64,000 nt of DNA from Zarea fungicola (lineage: Eukaryota; Ascomycota; Sordariomycetes; Hypocreales; Cordycipitaceae): the NCBI GenBank assembly GCA_900169235.1, contig FWCC01000044.1, positions 186,001 through 250,000 on the forward strand. The letters run 5' to 3'. Below are positions 33,552 to 44,193 of this stretch, in pieces. A program made the position numbers and the translations under genes. The notes beneath the pieces are model-generated. The model did not search any database, was not told the origin of the DNA, and was given only the letters and a program-made list of their open reading frames with translations. The first letter of the stretch is position 1, and each line of letters begins with the position of its first letter.

Positions 33552-34514
33552 ATGGATTCCTTTGTCGATCTCAATGATAATGATGGCTCTCAAGCATTGG
33601 ACCTGTCCCGTATACGATACCAGCTCATGTATGCTCAGAAGCTCTTGTTCATGTTTCCTCGGCTTACCTTGTTTCAGCCGCCTTGAAGATACAATCATCT
33701 TTGCACTTATTGAACGTGTTCAATTTGCTTTAAACAAGGTATGCTTCCTCCACCATCATCTTTACATATATGTATATATTTCTAGATATACATTTCTACG
33801 CTACAATTTCGAAAAGAAGTCTACAATACTCATCATGTCGCAATGCAGACTATTTACGTTCCTGGAGCACTCGATATTCCCAACAGCAACCTTAGCTTTT
33901 TCGACTGGTACTTGAGCGAGCAGGAGAAACTTCAGTCACTGATTCGCCGATTTGAGTCTCCCGACGAATACCCCTTCTTCCCCGACGCGCTGCAAAGTCC
34001 CATTCTGAAGCCTCTCAACTACCCCAAGATCCTCTACGCCAACACGGTCAACGTCAACGCCAAGATCAAGGACTTTTATATTGACAAATTCCTTCCTGCC
34101 GCCTGCCCTGACTTTGGTCACGGTGACCGTGGCGAGACGCAGGAAAACTACGGCTCGGCCGCCACCTGTGACATTGCCTGCCTCCAGGCCCTCTCGCGCC
34201 GCATCCACTTTGGAAAGTTCGTTGCGGAGAGCAAGTTTCGCTCAGAGCCGGAAAGATTCACCGCTCTGATCAAGGCCGGCGATCGTAAGGGAATTGATGA
34301 TGCCATTACCAACCGCGCGGTCGAGCTACAAATTTTTGATCGCCTGCGCCTCAAGGCACGCACCTACGGCAAAGACCCCGGTCTGAAGGACAGCGAGTCG
34401 CACATCAAGATTGACGTCGAGGCGGTTGCCGCCATGTACGAAGAGTACGTCATTCCACTGACAAAAGAGGTCGAGGTGGAATACTTGATGCAGCGCCTGG
34501 AGCCATCCTCGTGA
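33552..34514 (+). CDS. ARO7: chorismate mutase, AroQ eukaryotic type
   Basis: It converts chorismate to prephenate, the branch point to phenylalanine and tyrosine. The fungal enzyme is a cytosolic dimer inhibited by tyrosine and activated by tryptophan. Exons are 33552-33628, 33678-33738 and 33849-34514, 267 aa. Intron 1 (49 nt) has donor GTATGC and acceptor TTTCAG. Intron 2 (110 nt) also starts GTATGC and ends TGCAG. The all-helical fold is supported by [20 protein letters not shown] (residues 18-37, which supplies an active-site Arg and Glu), [56 protein letters not shown] with [10 protein letters not shown], and the C-terminal [20 protein letters not shown]. The stop lies 143 bp from that of BCP1, transcribed toward it. 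Confidence 0.97.
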
Positions 34515-34536
34515 TGAAGGGTTACGAAAAATACAA

Positions 34537-34571
34537 ATATATATAAATATATATAAATATATATAAATATA
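34537..34571. repeat. AT-rich 10-bp tandem repeat
   Basis: A unit of ATATATAAAT is repeated about 3.5 times in the short gap between the convergent ARO7 and BCP1 stop codons. It resembles fungal efficiency/positioning elements for 3'-end formation and could serve both genes. It is otherwise a simple repeat. Confidence 0.7.
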
Positions 34572-34657
34572 CATCGGTTCCCTTTTTTTTTATACGGCGA
34601 AACCAACATGTTCGTTATATATACAGATTTTATTTTTATTCTTTCTCTATTTCGTCT

Positions 34658-35599
34658 CTATTGGCTGGGGTTTACGTAATCGTGTACTGCCTTGACAGCT
34701 TCCTTGAATTTGGAAGCCTCGATCAGAATCATGTGGCCCTGTGCCTTGATTCCCATTTCTTGGAATGCTCGCTTGCTGTCCGCGACGGAATCGCCCTCCT
34801 TGGTATAAGGGAATCCACCAAAGGCGACAGCATACTTCTGGAGTACCTCATCCTCAGGATGGAAGTAAAAGATAGATGCGTCCTCCTTGGCCTTTTTTCT
34901 CTTTCGTTCCTCGACATTAAGCGTCGACTCGACTTCAATGTACGTGCGCGAAAGGATCAGGTAGTGGGAAAACTCGTAGGGCTCCTTATCCTCCACGGCA
35001 GCCTCAATCTCGTCAATAAGCATGGAGAACAGCGGCGGCGCAATTTCAGAGGGCATATTGATGAAGCGCTCGGAGAAGACGAGGCCAATATGCTTTCCGG
35101 CGTTGAGGAGCTCAACGACTGGAGCAAGGGCGATGTTGTTGGTGGCCTTGTTGGCGAGATACTCCAGAACACCGCTCAGGCCTTCCGAATCCTTGTGCAC
35201 GGCGGTATTTAGAGCGGTAAGCATGGCGTAGGCATCTGTATTCTTTCCGTCAACCTTGACAGTCGAGCCAATGGTCGGTTGCGACAGGACGAGGTCGGCG
35301 AGGGTCGACATGTTGAAGAGGTTGGCGTCAACATCGAAGAGCTGACGCAGAAGTGACTTGACGCCATGAAAATCGACTTCAGGATCGTAGTTAAACCATT
35401 CAAAGTCGACATCAACCATGTCAAAGTCCTTGAGAAATTGTAGTTAGTTTTTTTGTTCTTGGAATTTCATAGAATGGAAAACCGTCAGGTGGTGCCGGCT
35501 CACCTCTTCATCACTGCTGCCCTCATCCATCTTGTCCACAGACTTGTCAGCAGCACCGCCAGACAGACCGTCCTGCTCACGAGAGCGTTTCTTTCCCAT
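34658..35599 (-). CDS. BCP1: BCP1/BCCIP-family protein
   Basis: Bcp1 is a nuclear chaperone for ribosomal protein Rpl23 in yeast, involved in export of Mss4 and 60S subunits; the human relative is BCCIP. Exons are 35504-35599 and 34658-35428 (complement), 288 aa. The 75-nt intron has donor GTGAGC, branch AAACTAACT and acceptor TCAAG. The N-terminus is basic then acidic ([22 protein letters not shown]), and it leads into the family hallmark [20 protein letters not shown]. Further conserved parts are the segment around [15 protein letters not shown] and [20 protein letters not shown]. The start and splice restore the conserved acidic lead-in. It is divergent from VPS17. Confidence 0.95.
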
Positions 35600-36218
35600 T
35601 GTGAACTGGCTCAAAATTCAATAGAGGAGACAGATTCGGTGGTGCATATATGCCCAATTGCAAATAGGAACGGGAAAAAATATCTGTTCCAGTTCGTTAG
35701 AGCTGGCTTTCAACAATTTTTGGACATCTGCCCCGCACTAGACTTGATCGGGAGCCTAGGAAATGGGCAAAACCACTTCACCAATGGCAGTCCACTGTAC
35801 GTAGCCCCCGTGAACACTGAAATCTGGGTGGTACAGCGGCTGAACAGTGACGACAGCGCTGCTTCAGCGTCTCTCGTCCCCAAGGATTGATTCATGGCAG
35901 CTCCGCCTACAGGACCCGCTGCGCCCATCCACTTCCTCTCAACCACTAACAATTACGTTACCAGCATCCGACAGACCAGCCTCTCATCAGCTTGCGTCAC
36001 GGAGTAGGCCGCGCTGGGGGTCTATCACCAAACAGCGCACGTTGGTACACTTTGCCATCGATCTATCTCCCACGAGCCTGGCTCCCCGCGTCTCTGAATA
36101 GCAGGGCGGCAATAGCACTTTTGCCAGCTATTCCCACGCTGAAACTGACCAACCTGCTGACGACTCCGCACGCACCTCCTCTATCGTCATCGAGCCGTTT
36201 GCCGTCAAACTCAGCGCC
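35600..36218. promoter_or_regulatory. BCP1/VPS17 shared upstream region
   Basis: 619 bp between two divergent start codons. The frames that cross it are not protein-like. It must contain both promoters. No specific site is recognised. Confidence 0.5.
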
Positions 36219-38172
36219 ATGGACTACAGCGCATCCATCAATGAGGCAGACGACCCCGTGGGGGCTTCGCCTTGGGGTAATTCTCCCACATCCTCCCCGC
36301 AGAGAAAACCACCCGCATTCGCTAGTCTCCCGCATGAAACCTCGTCGTCGTCTTCGTTTCCCTTCTCTTCGCAAGACTCAAACGGGCTCGGAAGCCCAGC
36401 TCTCGGCGCTGATGGATTCCAGCGACCCGGCACAGCGACGGCTGCTTCTGAGACTGGGGGTGAGACCGATCACGAGACTCTCCAAGGCATCGACAATGAG
36501 TCTCAAGTCAGTCAGAGTATAAGCTCCCAGCCTGCGGCACCTGGTCAGCATCAGCAGTACTATCAACACCAACCTGGCTATGCGTCGCAGGAGCATATCG
36601 GTACTGAACCAACTCTTGGCCCCGAGCCTCCTGCTCCGGAGCAAGTTCAAAGACAGCCGCAGCCTCAATACAGACTACAGGCCAAGATTACCGGCCTAGA
36701 GCGTACGGGCAAAAAGGACCCATTGCTACGATTTGACGTCTATGTATGCTTGCCTCTGACTGATTGCCCCTCCAGCCGCGCAGCGCTTACAAAAGTGTCT
36801 AGACAAACCTCCCCCGTTTCCGCACCTCCCAATATCGCGATGTGCGCCGTCTGCACTCCGAGTTTGTCAAACTCGCCGAACACCTCATCTCCGCCAATCC
36901 TGATGCCTTTGTGCCGGCTGTGCCTCCTGCCGTCACTTCGGCCGGTGCCGGAACCGATGAAGACGAGACCCGAGTCAAGGCCCTGATGCAACGATGGTTC
37001 AATTACGTCTGCAGCAACGATACATTGATGAGGGACGATGAGATGATACTTTTTGTAGAGTCCGACTTCGGTTACAGCCCATTGGTCAAGATGAAGCAGC
37101 CCGCTACTGGTGTTCGCAGAAAGATACTGAAGCAATTCGCCCCGCCCCCTGATGACACGCCTGAGCTTGCTGATGCGCGCCCTACTGTCAAACTGTTCTA
37201 CCTTGGGACCATGGACGCCGGCCACAAGGTCGATAAACTGGTCAAGGCTAGACGAGGTATGTGTACCCAAGCTTCTGTTGCGCTCTTAGCTAACACAATC
37301 CGCTAGGTCTTGGTCTAGCTGAGTCTGACTTCGGTGTCAAACTTGGTGGCATGAATGTGCAGGAACCTCACCCAGGTCTGGCAAACGCATACAGGAAGCT
37401 TGGCAAGGTTATCCAGACTGTTGGAGACTATCATGCTGCGCAGGCTACTGCTGAAGCATCTACAATTGGTGACCCTTTCCAGTACCACTCACAAGATGCC
37501 TTTATTGTCAAGGAAACCCTTACAAATCGTCAAATTCTCACCAGGGAGTTTATCCAAGCGCAAGAAGCCACAAGAGGTAAACTGAATGCTGCCGATCGGC
37601 TCAAAGCCGGCAGTAGTGTACGCCGCGACAAGGTTGACGAAGCTATTTCCGCCCTCGATGACGCCCGGGAGACGGAGGCGTACCTCTACAACAAGACACA
37701 TCGGGTGACGCAAAACCTGGTTCAGGAGCGCCGCAGGTGGTTCGCACGCACGGCGACTGATCTGCGCCTGAGCATTAGAGAATTCGTCCTCCGCGAGATT
37801 GAGGCCGAACGACGCAGCCTGTCAGTGCTGGAAAGCGTCCGAGCCGATATTCGGTCCATTGACGCATCGGGCGGCCTCAGCCGCCTTGGCCGCGAATCAC
37901 ATCCGGTGACGGTGCGCCGGACCAGCCTGGCCGCCAGCCAGGGTCCCAAAGGCGATGCATGGAGCGGAGTGCCGCGCCGTGCCGAAGCAGCGAACCGCAG
38001 CACCTCGTCCAGCTTCATGGGCAGCGTACCCGAGGACGGTGAGGCAGAGGCTGGCCAACAAGAAGCCAGCGCAACAGGACGGCCCAGCTTGGTGGGTGTC
38101 ACTGAAGAGGAGGATGAAGATAGAATTGATGCGAGAAATGCGGCGAGCCGCCTTGCCACGAGCACTTTCTAA
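36219..38172 (+). CDS. VPS17: retromer sorting nexin Vps17
   Basis: This is the partner of Vps5 in the membrane-bending half of retromer, which returns cargo receptors from endosomes to the Golgi. Exons are 36219-36743, 36803-37256 and 37307-38172 (614 aa). Introns are 59 nt (GTATGC to TCTAG) and 50 nt (GTATGT, GCTAAC, GCTAG). The N-terminal 150 residues are Gln/Pro/Ser-rich. A PX domain follows (QAKITGLERTGKKDPLLRFD, then TNLPRFRTSQYRDVRRLHSE), interrupted exactly by intron 1. A helical BAR region occupies about 310-515, including RREHD-like charged helices and a long Arg/Glu-rich coil. The PX lacks the canonical RR(F/Y) phosphoinositide pocket Arg in an obvious position, as in other Vps17 proteins. 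The tail is acidic. Confidence 0.92.
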
Positions 38173-38722
38173 ATATGGCATGTGAAAATGTGATACCAAG
38201 ACTGTCGTTGGGATTCATGTTCTTTTTTTTTTTCTCTTTTTTTTCCCAAGGGCGAAGTCACGATCAAGTCGGGTTGGCGTCTTCTTGCCTCATGTTCAAT
38301 TAGCCACAATCAAAATCTTTTCTCACATGAAACACATTTTATTGTGTGTTTTTGTATCATGCTACCATGGGGTATCAGTTTTATCATCCTTGTTCGGTTT
38401 CTCGAGTTCTCCTGGCAACTTGAAGTCACATTCACCACCTAGGCGTAATGCATGTTAACGGCGACAGCCCTAACGCATGATCATGGTGAACTTGATAGTT
38501 TGAAAAAGAAATAGGGGCGAGTTTATTCCAGTGATGAGAAGTATATGTCAGCGAATAAAAGGATATAGTAAAGTCGATATAGGCACTTTTACGATGTGCG
38601 AACCAAAATTTCATCCAGTAAATTTGTTGTAGGGTAGTCGAGCAAATTGAGTTGATTCGGTGTCCCACCTTCAGCTTCATTAACTATATGATATAAAATA
38701 GACGAGCCATTTCCAACAACTG
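38173..38722. other. intergenic, VPS17 3' flank
   Basis: Long T runs just after the stop (38223-38247) fit a 3' end. Otherwise AT-rich and featureless up to the first tRNA-Phe. Confidence 0.5.
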
Positions 38723-38826
38723 GCGGCCATAGATTAGCTGGGAGATCGTCAGACTGAAGTCCAACTTCATTCCTACGGAATTAGATACCTATCTGAAGGT
38801 CGTGTGTTCGAGTCACACTGGCCGCA
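38723..38826 (+). tRNA. tRNA-Phe(GAA), copy 1, with 31-nt intron
   Basis: The mature RNA is 73 nt. Acceptor is GCGGCCA/TGGCCGC plus A73, D-stem GATT/GATC, anticodon stem TCAGA/TCTGA with loop CTGAAGA (anticodon GAA), and T-arm GTGTG-TTCGAGT-CACAC. The 31-nt intron sits one base 3' of the anticodon. It contains ACTTCA, which is the exact complement of TGAAGT across the anticodon and splice site, so the precursor can form a six-pair hairpin over the anticodon. A T-rich pol III terminator follows at 38831-38838. Confidence 0.96.
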
Positions 38827-38838
38827 AGTTTCTTTTTT

Positions 38839-39464
38839 TATTTTGCCTTTTACTCCATCATCCATGGGCGGAACTAAACCTCTTTTGCCGGGGGAATGAC
38901 CTCCTGGCTAGTTGGAGAACAGGCTGTGGCAGCTGCAGATACTGCTGTCTGATTGGTTGCCTGACATTTATTCCAATTGTCCGCTACTAATAGAAACCAA
39001 CATGATTGCATCAACGTACTTCTTGCTCCTCTGTAATTTACCACTTTCCAGATCATATTTTAAGCAATAATATTGAATATTAGATATAATCATCTATTAA
39101 CAGTCTCTTCTCTGTCACCCACAAATAGTAAAAGGAAACAGATAACTGTGTGCGTAGTCTTTATAATGGAGAATACTGTGCGACCTATGTCATTGTCCAT
39201 GTGAGGATGCTTCGGCCAGGCAAGCAACACAGCAATTGCCCACTGCAAAAAGAATATGATATACAAAAGATGTCAATGTGTCTAGAAATGGGTGTTCTTA
39301 ATTTAATATGATTCCCAATCCCAACGCCAGATCTCACACTTTTACTGCTTGTTGCTTCAGCCTGTCGCGTTTTGTGAACCGTGAGGCTGGACATGTTTTG
39401 TACAGATCTACCTCGGCATGGTAGGACCTGTATAGTAAAAGATAAGTCTTCCGGAAATAACTCG
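38839..39464. other. spacer between the two tRNA-Phe genes
   Basis: This 626-bp spacer is AT-rich with no gene. It shares no visible extended similarity with the sequence on either outer side of the tRNA copies, so only the tRNA itself is duplicated. Confidence 0.5.
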
Positions 39465-39568
39465 GCGGCCATAGATTAGCTGGGAGATCGTCAGACTGAA
39501 GTCCAACTTCATTCCTACGGAATTAGATACCTATCTGAAGGTCGTGTGTTCGAGTCACACTGGCCGCA
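39465..39568 (+). tRNA. tRNA-Phe(GAA), copy 2, with 31-nt intron
   Basis: The 104 bases, intron included, are identical to the copy at 38723-38826. The flanks differ from the base after the CCGCAA and from a few bases before the acceptor. A T-run terminator lies at 39573-39580. Same strand, 742 bp downstream of copy 1. Confidence 0.96.
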
Positions 39569-39806
39569 AACCTTTTTTTTGCTCTACTAGTCTACTGGTT
39601 AACTTTAATCAGGAGCAAGTCGTTTCGTTTTGTTCAATCAGAAGCTCCGAACATTTAATAATCCGTTCCAGCACAGATTTGTACAACTGTCGTATGAATT
39701 TCATCACTCTACCTGCAAACTTTCTAGCCATTGCCGAACGCTTTCAAACGCCATGCCATGATGTATTGCTCGCCTTTTTCATTTCGGTTATGATGCATTT
39801 GTCCCT

Positions 39807-41106
39807 TTACATTAGCAACTCTCCGCCACCCGCCATCGAATATGATGTGCCAGGATACTCGCTTACTCCACGTCTCGCCTGGTTCTTCTGCCAGTCTACA
39901 ATGTGAAATTTCTTGCCGACTTCGCGCGCCTGGCCGATACTCTCCATAAGAGTGCTGAGAAGGTTAATTGTCTTGACGTCATTCTTCTCCGACGCCATCT
40001 CCTTGTTGAATGACTCTTCGTCCGAGGGGATTACGAGACCCAGGCGCCCAGTAAGTGCTTTGATCTCCCGCAGCACCGTTAATGAAGGAGTTGCCTCGGA
40101 GCCATCTGTATCCATGTCTTCCGAGTCTATGGCACCTTCTCTCGTATGAGACTCAGGCAGGCTCTCTAGATATGTCGAAAGCAGCGTGATTCTGGACTGG
40201 AGCATCTTGATGGCATTGGCCTTGGCGGTGAGAGCAGCCAGTGTCTCTTCTTCTTCGCTCGTCAGGGTCGCGTTTTGCTCATCATCAGCTGGCTGAGTTT
40301 CAACGGGATCCTCCGTGTTGGTTTCAATCAAGCGTCGCTTGCCCTTGCCGTTGGACTCTATAGACCGCGCAGGTTGGGAGTCTTTTGCTGCGACGGCTGC
40401 TGCGTTTCCACCACCGCTTGCAATGTAGTTCATGCTGATCATTTCTGTTTCGTCTGTTTCGACTGCATATGGTACCTCGCGGAACCTAAGCTTAAGGCCT
40501 GGCTCCCCATCCTCCATCTTCTTGTCTTCCCCGTCGTGGTCCGTTCTTGTTTCGTCGGCTTCGTAGTTGCTTTCATATATGGTGAGAGGTAGCTTTCCGC
40601 CGACCGAGTGATTGAGAACGCCTTGGGGATGGAAGCCAAGAAGAATGGCCGACTCGTTCCATCCCTGTAGGATTTGACCGTGAATGGGCAGTACTGTCGG
40701 TGACGGACCGTCTGAGGGAAGGAGTGTGTACCAGCCCACCAAGTCAAGATGGCGGTCTTTGTGAACCGTAGTCACTATACAACGGATGAGCCAAAGAAAT
40801 AAGCTGAGAGCTCGCGCGAAATAACCTACTCTGCTCCAGTCTTGAAGTGAATTTATCGGCATCTAGCAAGTATCCGCCCTCTTCGTCGGGTGCCCCTATA
40901 AGGTGGCAATCAAACGCATGCTCAATAGTTATTTCGCGACCATTCTGCTGACCAAGGAGGCCACCAATGATTGGTACAGATTGTTGGCGCAAGGTGTGAC
41001 GAGTAATGTAGTCGGAGATTGTGAGAAGGACAAGAGGGTGCAGCACAGCGTGGAGCTGGGAGCTCCTCTGGCTCGACATGAGCGGGTTGGCGCTGCTCGC
41101 CTCCAT
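39807..41106 (-). CDS. CSN6: COP9 signalosome subunit 6
   Basis: This is the non-catalytic MPN subunit of the COP9 signalosome, which removes Nedd8 from cullins; it pairs with Csn5. Exons are 40830-41106 and 39807-40774 (complement), 414 aa. The 55-nt intron runs from GTAGGT to TATAG in phase 1. The MPN core reads LHPLVLLTISDYITRHTLRQ then IIGGLLGQQNGREITIEHAF. The JAMM metal motif is absent: where active enzymes have H-x-H, this has VGWYTLLPSDG, as expected for CSN6. The C-terminal helical region at about 255-390 includes LTSEEEETLAALTAKANAIK. A GTG two codons before the ATG at 41106 opens the frame, so the ATG is used. Its length exceeds that of animal CSN6 because of an acidic linker and the tail. 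Confidence 0.9.
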
Positions 41107-41518
41107 TGTCACTGCGGTGCAAAATGACGATATCTGTGTAAGTAACTAGAGAGATTGCGAATACTAAAGAGTTTAGAGCTGGGGGGGTATGGAAGAACGA
41201 GTGCTAGCGGCGTGGCCAGTTGGTAGCTGGAAGATGAAAGATGAGCTTGTGTGGTGTGCAGCAGCTGCCCCGCGCAGAAGCCTGAGCCACTGGACCCTGC
41301 CCCACCAACTACAACACCAACAGGCAAATAGTGGATTATTAGCCACTTACACAGATACATCCGCCACAGATATTTTGGATAGATTACAAGCGAATAATTA
41401 TTCTAGTAATCTGATATATGGAGTTGAATCTGAATAATATGAAATTTATATGTACGGAGTAAATTGGCAGTTTGTAAATGAACCGCCACGCCCGTTTTGT
41501 ATGTTATAAATGAACAAA
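41107..41518. other. CSN6 upstream region and DHA2 transporter 3' flank
   Basis: 412 bp without a gene. AT-rich towards the transporter stop. Expected to hold the CSN6 promoter. Confidence 0.5.
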
Positions 41519-43293
41519 TTAGTCCTTGGTTCCCATCTGCTCTTCAGCATCGGTAGCTTTTGACTCCGAAGGCTTCTTAATGGACTTCCATTCTACACCC
41601 AAAGTCGATAGTAGCTGGATAGCGGTGATACCAAGAGAAGCGAAGAAGATGCGCGTTACAGCATAGTTGTAAGCGTCAATAACCACAGGAAGATACTTCT
41701 CAGGAACAGTGTTGTGTAGTTGAGTGGCACCAGTATTGATGATGGTTTTGGCATCCAACCCGGGAATCTTTGAAAGCCGAGAGACAAGAGATGTGCTGAG
41801 AATAGTTTGTCCGACTGCCACAAAAATGGCGCCTCCAAGCTGCTGAGCAAAGAAACAAATAGCCATACCGGTGGCAACGTCCTTCTTGTCAATTGTTGCT
41901 TGGACCGCCAGATTCGCCGTCTGAAGACCAAGCCCAATGCCAAAACCAGCAAGAAATTGAAAGCCGATCCAGTGTGGCGAACCAGTAGTTGGCTTGAAGG
42001 TAGTGAGAAGACCCTCGGCAATGAGCAGTATGCAAGGTCCCATTATCATGGATGGAACGTAGTAGCCGCTTTTCTGCGTGATTATGCCAGATAAGATGGA
42101 TGCAACAACGAGGCTGAGAACAAGAGGAATGGTGTAAATGCCTGACTTGATTGGCTCCACCCCATGTGTGGTTTGAACTAGAAATAACACATTAGCATTG
42201 GAATACAAAAGGTAGAGTTTGGAGAGTGCGTACACCAGAGAGGGATGTAGTAGACTAGTATCATCATGCCGCCAGCGAGAAAAGTAATGAAACAAGTGGC
42301 AAGGGCCATGGTTCGTTGCTTGATGAGGTGCCAGGGGAGGGAAGCAGACTCGGGCATCTTGTACTGGACAGTGCCGAATGCAACAGCTCCAATGGCAAAG
42401 CAGACAAAGAGAACAATAATGCGCCAGTTGCCCCATGGATATGTAGAACCACCCCACTGGAGGGCGAGGAGGAGGCTGACAATGGTGGGGATAAAGATGA
42501 TTGTTCCTAGGGGGTCGAGTCTGATGAGCTTGGCCCTTGGAGGCAAATCCATAGACTTGGTCTTGGGAAACTCGAAAAAATAGAGAAAAACCATGGCGAG
42601 GCCGCCAATGGGAAGGTTCATGTAGAAGCACCATCGCCATGTGGCGTGTTCGGTAAAGGCACCTCCGACCAAAGGTCCAGCAACGGAAGCAATGCCGAAG
42701 ACCATACCAAACATGCCCTGGAACATGGGTCGCTTGTGAAGAGGCACGAGTGGGATGATGGTGACTATTGAGCCAGTCATGATGCCCGCAGAGCCAAGGC
42801 CAGCGACGGCGCGGCCAACAATGAAGACTGTTGACGAAGGAGCCGAGCCACAGATGGCAGAACCAACCTCGAAGAGAACAATAGAAATTAAAAAGGTCCA
42901 TTTCAAATCGTAGAAACTGTAGATTCGACCAAAGAGGAGCTGGAAAGCCGCCGTAGTCAACATATATGCGGAACCGTACCAACCAATATCGCCCTGGGTC
43001 TTGAAGTCATCGGTGATTCGAGGAATTGCTGTCGAGATGATGGTTCTATCGAGGGCGACCAGGAACATGGAGGTAAAGGTGGAGAGCAAAACAAGCCAAA
43101 ATTTGAGAGTTTTTGGCTTGTAGAGGTCTTCAGACGCAGAAGAAGGCAGCCTTTTCAGTTTCTCTCTCTCGTCGTCTTGTAAGCTGTCTGGAGCAGCAAC
43201 GATCTGTTGGTCTTTGTGTGGGTCTATCGATGTTTCCGAGACCAGGGAATGCTGCGAGTGGGCAGAAGCCCTGGTTTGAGTGGAAGAGACCAT
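41519..43293 (-). CDS. MFS multidrug/toxin efflux pump, DHA2 (14-TM) type
   Basis: This is a proton-coupled exporter predicted in the plasma membrane. Exons are 42234-43293 and 41519-42177 (complement), 572 aa. The 56-nt intron (GTACGC, AATGCTAATG, TTCTAG) joins PLW to FQTTHGVEPIKSGIYTIPLV. The N-terminal 60 residues are hydrophilic. The DHA2 signature LDRTIISTAIPRITDDF lies in TM1 (about residues 81-97). GRAVAGLGSAGIMTGSI at about 163-179 and a GPLVGGAFTEHATWRWCFYM block at about 210 (motif C then loop) follow, giving 14 membrane segments. The relatives are aflatoxin- and trichothecene-type pumps, but no biosynthetic genes are near. It is divergent from a Zn2Cys6 regulator 900 bp away, which suggests regulator-pump pairing. 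Confidence 0.92.
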
Positions 43294-44193
43294 CGTGAAG
43301 GACTAGCGATGTAAAATATGACTATTGCGCGAGATGGTAGCAGGCATTGCTATAAACTTGTCTGATGAAGGACAAGCAGTGCCATCGGTAGTTATATAAT
43401 AAACATTCTTGGTGTTACGATGTGGCACCGACCCCTCCTTACTTGGGGCCGAGAAATAAAAATAAAAAAAATAAAAATCACCGTCTAGATGTATATAAGG
43501 AGTAATTTCCGAGCCAAGGTGCAAAAATGCCTGTTTCAAGCAATGAAGAAAAAGAAATCAAGTGCTGGTACCTCTCAAGTCGTTCAGCTCGGGTGCGAGA
43601 CAGCGGCTTGGGTAACCGATGAGGCTAAGCCGTGTTGGGCCTTCCGGCGGTACGTACTTGTCCTGCCTTGACTTGCGGGGAGCCTTGGTTGCTTCGGGCC
43701 CGAAGCTTTCATCTCCAGCCCGGCTTCAACTTTGCTTCCTACAACCTTCACAGCTGCCAGTATTTGTCGCATCCTTGCTTGCATGCACGCTAGCAGCCAC
43801 GTACCTGTCATTTTGCCTGACGTACCTGGACGACCCATCCCTCTGATACTGGCCCCGTTACGTACCTCTTGACTCACCTTGGGTTGTTAGTCGCAGCAGT
43901 TGGCGAGGATTGTTTCCTCGCAGCCCGATTGGGCCTTCTTATTCAGAGACACCACGACGTGGCCCGCAACGTTAGTCACACATTGATCTAACTACTGCGC
44001 ACCCTGTCGAACTGGTCAGCCTTATGACACATCTTGTTCGAAGGCGCGCCTGGGCTCCAGCTACTTACACTTTACCAGTACTGTTAGGCACTCCGCAATA
44101 GTAGCGCAATCTATACACGCCACGCGTGGCGTGTTTCTCTGCTGGCTGTGTGCAAACTTTGGCTGGTGTCCGAGTTGATACTTATACCCGACC
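43294..44193. promoter_or_regulatory. pump/regulator divergent promoter region
   Basis: 900 bp between two divergent ATGs with no credible gene. It contains CGG-type triplets (for example CCGGCGG at 43644-43650), possible half-sites for a Zn2Cys6 protein, and a perfect palindrome listed separately. Confidence 0.55.
44115..44134. promoter_or_regulatory. perfect 20-bp palindrome, candidate operator
   Basis: ACACGCCACGCGTGGCGTGT is its own reverse complement over all 20 bases. It lies 60 bp before the regulator's ATG and 821 bp from the pump's ATG. It includes the ACGCGT core used by MBF-type factors and could also bind a homodimeric regulator. Function is inferred from position and symmetry only. 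Confidence 0.5.
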
